From: Gemmatimonadales bacterium
Lineage (GTDB): Bacteria > Gemmatimonadota > Gemmatimonadetes > Gemmatimonadales > GWC2-71-9
DNA length: 64,000 bases
Assembly: GCA_019637315.1 (NCBI GenBank)
Contig: JAHBVU010000017.1
Span: 19,714-83,713, forward strand
Direction: 5' to 3'
The position numbers and the translations under genes are program-made. Numbering within the stretch: position 1 is the first letter of the stretch; each line of letters starts with the position of its first letter. Shown here in pieces: positions 59,984-64,000 of the stretch. The notes beneath the pieces are model-generated. The model saw only the letters and a list, made by a program, of their open reading frames with translations, did no database searches and had not been told where the DNA came from.

Positions 59984-62437
59984 CTAGTCCTGTCGCAGCA
60001 CGGAGGCCGGCTGCACGGCAATCGCACGGCGGGTCGGGATCCAGAACGCTACGACCGCGGCAAGCGCGACGAGGATGATGACGGCGCCGAGCGTGACGGG
60101 ATCGACCGGGCTCATGCCGTAGAGAATTCGGCGGATCAGGAAGCCGCCCGCGACCGCCAGCGCGAGGCCCACTGCCCCGCCCCCCACGATCGGCCCCACG
60201 CCCTGTCGCACGACGAGACCGAGGACTCGGCCCGGGGCTGCGCCGAGTGCGACACGGATGGCGATTTCGCGGGCGCGGCGGCCGACCGCGAAGGCGATCA
60301 CCCCGAACAGGCCGACCGTCGCGAGGATCAGGGCCAGCGCACCGAGCGCCGTGAGCACGTAGGAGACGATCCGCACCGGCAGCAGCGCTTGCTGCACATT
60401 CTGCTCGATCGTGCTCGTCTTGACCAGCAGGTTGGGGTCGATCTCAGCGGCGGCACGACGGATCGCGGCGATGGTGGCTGCGTCGTCGCCCTGGTGGCGC
60501 ACTTGAATGGTGGCCTCCATGTAGCGGAGGCCCTGGATCGGCCGGTAGTAGGTGGGCATCGGACGGCGGCCTGCGTCGAGGGGGCGGGTGCTGCTGACGA
60601 CGCCGATGATCTCGTACACCTCGGAGCCGCCGCGCAGGTCGCCGATCACGATTCGCCGCCCGATAGCTCGGCCCGGGAGCCGTTCGTCGGCAAAGCGCTG
60701 GTCGACCAGTGCGACCGCGTCGCCCCGTTTGACCTCGGCCTCGGTGAAGCTTCGGCCCGCGAGGATCGGGAGCCCGGCCGTGGCGAAGTAGTCGGCGCCG
60801 ACCTCGTCGAAGGCCACCTGGAAGAGCTCGCCCGGTGTACCCGAGCCGTCGTCAACCCGGATCACGTTGCTCGCATTGGAGATGGCGGGCTGGAGAAAGC
60901 TGGTGCTGGCAGCGACCACGCCCGGCTCGCTCCGCATCCGCTCCGTCAGCCGGTTGAAGAACAGCTCGGCGGCCACCGAGTCATACTGCTGCTGGCGCAG
61001 GTCGAAGGAACCGATCACCAGCCGGTCGAGCGGCTTGCCGACATCCATCGTGAGGGCGTGGCGCATGCTGCGCACCACCAGTCCGGCGTTGACCAGCAGC
61101 ACGACACAGGCGGCCACCTGCACACCAACCAGCAGGTGCTGGACCCGGAACCTGGCGCGGCCAGCGGAGGCGAGGCCATCGCTCTTGAGGCTGGGCGAGA
61201 GCTCGAAGCCGGTCGACTGGAGTGCCGGGAGGAATCCGAAGGCGAGTCCCGAGACGAGGGACATCAGCGCGGCAAAGCCCAGCACGGTCGGATCGGGGGA
61301 GAAGTCGAACTGGAGGTCGATCGAGGCCGGGATGACGAGACTGGCCAGTCGCCCTGCCCCAAACGCCAGCGACAGCCCCAACGCGCCGCCCAGCAGGCCG
61401 AGCCAGGCGCTTTCGACCAGCAGCAGGCGGATGATGCCCTGCCGGTCGGCACCGACGGCGCGGCGGATGGCAAACTCCCGCTGTCGGGCCAGGCCGCGGG
61501 CCATCAGCATGTTGGCAACGTTGGCGCAGGCCACGATCAGGATTAACCCGAAGGCGACCCAGAGGAGGGCCATTCCGGGCACGGCGGCGCGGCGCGCCTT
61601 CGGCACGGCCAGGAACGTGGCCGGCACCACGGAGGCACTGATCCGGGCATCGGCCCCGGCATTGACGGTCCTCTCCGCGAGCAGTTGCAACTCGGCGGTC
61701 ATCCCGACATCGCTGGCGCCGCCCTTGGCGCGGGCAAAGACCTGGATCCACGACACGTCCGGCTGGTCGATCAGGGATTCGCCGGGCCGGGTGAGTCGTT
61801 GCATCGAAAGCGGGATCCAGAGGTCGGCGCCCTCCATCAGGGGGCCACGGGTGCGTTCGTCTGCGACGCCAATGACGGTGAACGGGGTGCGGTTCAGGGT
61901 CAGCGTGGTCCCGAGGACGGCGGGGTCGCCGCCCAGCTCGACCGTCCAGAACCGGTGGCTCAGCACGGCGACAGGTGCGCTGCCCGGGTGGACCGTCTCG
62001 TCGGCGGAAAAGAAGCGCCCCAGGACCGGCCGTGCGCCGAGCATGGGGAGGAGGTTATCAGAGGCGAGCTGGGCCTGGAGGCTTTGGACTTCGCCCTTTT
62101 GCCAGCTGAGCTGGGTGGTGGCGACGCCGGCTATGTCCGAGGTGGTCGACGCGGCGCGGAAGGCGGCCAGTTCCTGGAACGAGAGGCCGCCCGGGCCGTT
62201 GAAGGAGGCGCGACCGCGGCCGCCGTGGATTTCGACGAAGAGGCTCCGCAGGGTCTCGGGCTCGGCCACCGGGAGGGGGCGGAAGAGCACGGCGTGCATG
62301 ACCGAGAAGAGCGAGGTGTTGAAGCCCATGCCGAGCCCGACGGTTAGCACGGCGGTGGCCGTGAAGAGCGGGAACCGGGCGAAGGTCCGGAAGGCTAGCC
62401 GGGTGTCGCGGGCGAGTTGGTCGAGGAGTCGGATCAT
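59984..62437 (-). CDS. ADOP-type duplicated ABC permease (MacB/FtsX-like)
   Basis: 817 aa, standard for the acidobacterial duplicated orphan permease group. N-terminal RLLDQLARDTRLAFRTFARFPLFT, MacB periplasmic domain (RPVLGRFFSADE, VAVLSHRFWTVELGG, FTVIGVADERTRGP), FtsX core helices (FGLILIVACANVANMLMARGLARQREFAIRRAVGADR, in part) and a second copy of the domain (FTEAEVKRGDAVALVDQRFA, VRQGVGPIVGGGAVGLALAVAGGF in part). No ATPase is adjacent, as usual for ADOPs. Its upstream region is interrupted by IS remnants 118 bp away. Confidence 0.9.
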   Translation of the reverse strand: MIRLLDQLARDTRLAFRTFARFPLFTATAVLTVGLGMGFNTSLFSVMHAVLFRPLPVAEPETLRSLFVEIHGGRGRASFNGPGGLSFQELAAFRAASTTSDIAGVATTQLSWQKGEVQSLQAQLASDNLLPMLGARPVLGRFFSADETVHPGSAPVAVLSHRFWTVELGGDPAVLGTTLTLNRTPFTVIGVADERTRGPLMEGADLWIPLSMQRLTRPGESLIDQPDVSWIQVFARAKGGASDVGMTAELQLLAERTVNAGADARISASVVPATFLAVPKARRAAVPGMALLWVAFGLILIVACANVANMLMARGLARQREFAIRRAVGADRQGIIRLLLVESAWLGLLGGALGLSLAFGAGRLASLVIPASIDLQFDFSPDPTVLGFAALMSLVSGLAFGFLPALQSTGFELSPSLKSDGLASAGRARFRVQHLLVGVQVAACVVLLVNAGLVVRSMRHALTMDVGKPLDRLVIGSFDLRQQQYDSVAAELFFNRLTERMRSEPGVVAASTSFLQPAISNASNVIRVDDGSGTPGELFQVAFDEVGADYFATAGLPILAGRSFTEAEVKRGDAVALVDQRFADERLPGRAIGRRIVIGDLRGGSEVYEIIGVVSSTRPLDAGRRPMPTYYRPIQGLRYMEATIQVRHQGDDAATIAAIRRAAAEIDPNLLVKTSTIEQNVQQALLPVRIVSYVLTALGALALILATVGLFGVIAFAVGRRAREIAIRVALGAAPGRVLGLVVRQGVGPIVGGGAVGLALAVAGGFLIRRILYGMSPVDPVTLGAVIILVALAAVVAFWIPTRRAIAVQPASVLRQD

Positions 62438-62555
62438 GATTGGCCGGGCGAGGATTAGGGCAGAACGGATTCAGCCGCCGCCAGGTTTCAATCGGGAACA
62501 CGGACGCTACTTCGGGAGGAACCCAGTTCCTTTTTTGCGCGGATGTGAGCGATGC

Positions 62556-62738
62556 TTAGTACCCCAATTCGTGAGGCACTTTGGGCGCACTGATCTCACC
62601 TGCTAGGGACTGCGCGTGCCGGTATTGCTGGGGTGACTGGTACCCGAGCGCGGAGTGCGGCGCGACGCCGTTGTAATCCGCTATCCACGCGCGGAGCTGG
62701 GCCAGCACTTGCGCGGCGGTCGCGAGGTCCGCCCCCAC
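62556..62738 (-). pseudogene. C-terminal remnant of an IS3-type transposase
   Basis: The translation (minus strand) DLATAAQVLAQLRAWIADYN followed by GVAPHSALGYQSPQQYRHA is the standard C-terminus of IS3 OrfB and ends at a stop at 62556. It is cut at 62738 by the left end of the intact IS, so only about 60 codons remain. The sequence differs from the intact element's own OrfB end. Confidence 0.85.
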
Positions 62739-62744
62739 TGACGT
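62737..62744 (+). repeat. Left terminal inverted repeat of the IS
   Basis: ACTGACGT, reverse complement of the right end at 63965-63972; similarity continues imperfectly inward (CTCCCC..AAAAG against TGGCCCCAAAAG). Confidence 0.65.
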
Positions 62745-62823
62745 CTCCCCAGAAAAGTTGGGCAGGTCAAAAGTAGAGTAAATTCGGCGACATCGGTCCC
62801 CAAACAACAAAGGAGTGGGACCC

Positions 62824-63090
62824 ATGAAGCGCTCGAAGTTCTCAGAGGAGCAGATCGCCTACGCTTTGCGCCAAGCGGAGAGTGGCACCCCGGTCGGCGA
62901 CGTCTGTCGGCAGATCGGCGTGAGCGAGGCGACGTTCTATCAGTGGAAGAAGAAGTTCGCCCACCTGGGGGTCAGCGAGCTGCGGAAGATGCGCCAGCTC
63001 GAGGAGGAGAACCGGCGGCTCAAAAGCCTCGTCGCCGACTTGACGCTGGATAAGCATATGCTCAGCGAGGCCCTCCGAAACAAAGGCTAA
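62824..63090 (+). CDS. IS3-family transposase OrfA (helix-turn-helix)
   Basis: 88 aa from ATG 62824 with AAGGAG upstream. MKRSKFSEEQIAYALRQAE, HTH CRQIGVSEATFYQWKKKF and leucine-zipper-like LEEENRRLKSLVADLTLDK match IS407-group OrfA. Binds the IS ends. OrfB lies in the -1 frame, so an OrfAB fusion is expected by ribosomal slippage near the end (around CGA AAC AAA GGC TAA). Confidence 0.92.
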   Translation: MKRSKFSEEQIAYALRQAESGTPVGDVCRQIGVSEATFYQWKKKFAHLGVSELRKMRQLEEENRRLKSLVADLTLDKHMLSEALRNKG

Positions 63091-63932
63091 GGCCGACGCG
63101 CCGCCGGGAGCTCGCCCAATGGTGGCGCACGACGTTCGGCGTCAGCATTGTCCGCGCCTGCGCGTTGGCCCAGTTCAGCCGGACCGGGTGGTATCGCCCG
63201 CCGACCCGCGACGACCAAGCCGTCTTGCGCGGGCGCATTCGCGAGTTGGCGCACGCGCGCCCCCGTTTTGGCTTCCTGCGGATCTGGGTGTTGCTGCGAC
63301 GCGAGGGGTGGCTGGTCAACAAGAAGCGCGTCCGGCGGCTCTATCGGCTCGAGGGATTGCAGGTCCGGATGCGGGTGCGCCGCCGGAAGCACATGGCGTT
63401 ACATCGCGGCCCCGCGCCCGTGGCGACGGGTCCCGCCCAGCGGTGGAGTATGGATTTTGTGCATGATCAGTTGGCCGATGGGCGCCCATTTCGCGTGCTG
63501 ACCATCGTCGATCAGTGGAGTCGCTGGAGCCCGACACTGGAGTGCCGGTTTCGCTTTACGGGCCAGGATGTGGCCGCGGTGCTCGACCGGATCATTGGCG
63601 CCGGCCCAGCGCCACGCTCGATCACCGTGGATCACGGCACCGAATTCATGTCGCGGGCGTTGGAGGATTGGGCGTACCAGCGGGGCGTGCAGCTCGACTT
63701 CATCCGCCCTGGAAAGCCGGTCGAGAACGCGCACATCGAGTCGTTTAACGGGCGTCTGCGGGACGAGTGCTTGAACGTCCAGCAATTCTTCTCGCTGGCG
63801 GACGCCCAAGCCAAGCTGAATCGCTGGCGGGACGATTATAATCAGCGACGACCGCACGGATCCCTTGGGCATCTGACCCCGATGGAATTCGCAACCCAAC
63901 GTCAGAACGAACGGACCGACTTGGTCGCCTGA
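63084..63932 (+). CDS. IS3-family transposase OrfB (DDE catalytic domain), -1 frame
   Basis: The frame is open across the OrfA end; the first start-like codon is TTG 63165, so it is probably made as an OrfAB fusion. Catalytic triad: D in WSMDFVHDQL, D in ITVDHGTEFM and E in AHIESFNGRLRDE. HTH_21-type region GFLRIWVLLRREGW and C-terminal DDYNQRRPHGSLGHLTP complete rve-type OrfB. It looks intact. Confidence 0.92.
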   Translation, partial: RLRPTRRRELAQWWRTTFGVSIVRACALAQFSRTGWYRPPTRDDQAVLRGRIRELAHARPRFGFLRIWVLLRREGWLVNKKRVRRLYRLEGLQVRMRVRRRKHMALHRGPAPVATGPAQRWSMDFVHDQLADGRPFRVLTIVDQWSRWSPTLECRFRFTGQDVAAVLDRIIGAGPAPRSITVDHGTEFMSRALEDWAYQRGVQLDFIRPGKPVENAHIESFNGRLRDECLNVQQFFSLADAQAKLNRWRDDYNQRRPHGSLGHLTPMEFATQRQNERTDLVA

Positions 63933-63964
63933 TTCTACCGAACACCTGTTCGCTTTTGGGGCCA

Positions 63965-63972
63965 ACGTCAGT
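63965..63972 (+). repeat. Right terminal inverted repeat of the IS
   Basis: ACGTCAGT, reverse complement of the left end. Beyond it 28 bp to the window edge hold nothing I can assign. Confidence 0.65.
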
Positions 63973-64000
63973 TGAAAGACAGTTGCTAATCTACCGTGTA

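Larger units (their letters stand above)
62739..63970 (+). mobile_element. Intact IS3-family insertion sequence (about 1232 bp, IS407-like)
   Basis: Ends TGACGT...ACGTCA, two overlapping-frame genes (OrfA, OrfB) and size fit IS3 elements. No target duplication is seen (left flank ...CCCCCAC, right flank GTTGAAAG). It lies inside an older IS3 remnant on the opposite strand. Confidence 0.85.

Overview
The window is a high-GC bacterial chromosome segment, most likely from a member of the Gemmatimonadota. This is inferred from gene content and no 16S gene is present. The content includes a DPP-IV-type S9 peptidase, an ADOP-type duplicated ABC permease, ECF sigma plus Ser/Thr kinase-TPR pairs, six-bladed propeller lipoproteins and DUF1611. 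Signal peptides, lipoboxes, outer-membrane barrels and c-type cytochromes indicate a diderm, respiring cell. No rRNA, tRNA or CRISPR array was seen.

Layout. 1-6.6 kb: five overlapping + strand signalling genes (REC-HDOD, REC with degenerate HD, sensor kinase, dual receiver, hybrid kinase). 6.6-10.5 kb: DUF1611 enzyme, then a minus-strand membrane-stress operon of PspA, a YbjN-like protein and four paralogous PspB-like membrane/coiled-coil proteins. 10.5-15.7 kb: dipeptidyl peptidase IV and UvrA. 15.8-21.8 kb: a translationally coupled + operon of ATP-grasp enzyme, TPR protein, Cys-less transglutaminase-like protein, ABC ATPase and ABC permease. 21.9-23.2 kb: an unknown lipoprotein.

23.2-34.6 kb is the most striking region. 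A minus-strand cytochrome c maturation block (CcmI-like zinc ribbon, CcmH, CcmF, a CxxxY-type CcmE, a zinc-ribbon membrane protein) diverges from a + strand block of three multiheme cytochromes (about 9, 20 and 16 heme motifs) and an outer-membrane beta-barrel. Together these look like a trans-envelope electron conduit: a NapC-like quinol-side anchor, periplasmic heme wires, a porin and a lipoprotein cytochrome.

34.6-41.8 kb: glpK, a crotonase, then housekeeping genes recF, dciA, msrB, an inverted clpP paralogue with an Asn in place of the catalytic Asp, and gyrB. 41.9-47.7 kb: a 29-residue CC...CC peptide upstream of a SigZ-like sigma factor, an APC amino-acid permease, a VIT/CCC1 metal transporter and an MgtA-type P-type ATPase. 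47.7-51.5 kb is loose accessory DNA with small secreted proteins, a propeller lipoprotein, DUF2200 and two copies of a helically phased GGACAG repeat. 51.5-55 kb: ECF sigma factor coupled to a kinase-TPR receptor. 55-62.4 kb: a large lipoprotein with Ig-like domains, seven internal repeats and a phospholipase-A2-like C-terminus, then a Tat-exported flavin amine oxidase and an ADOP permease. 62.5-64 kb: an intact IS3-family element inserted into the remnant of another IS3-type transposase.

All calls come from reading translations, motifs and gene order. No database search was run.
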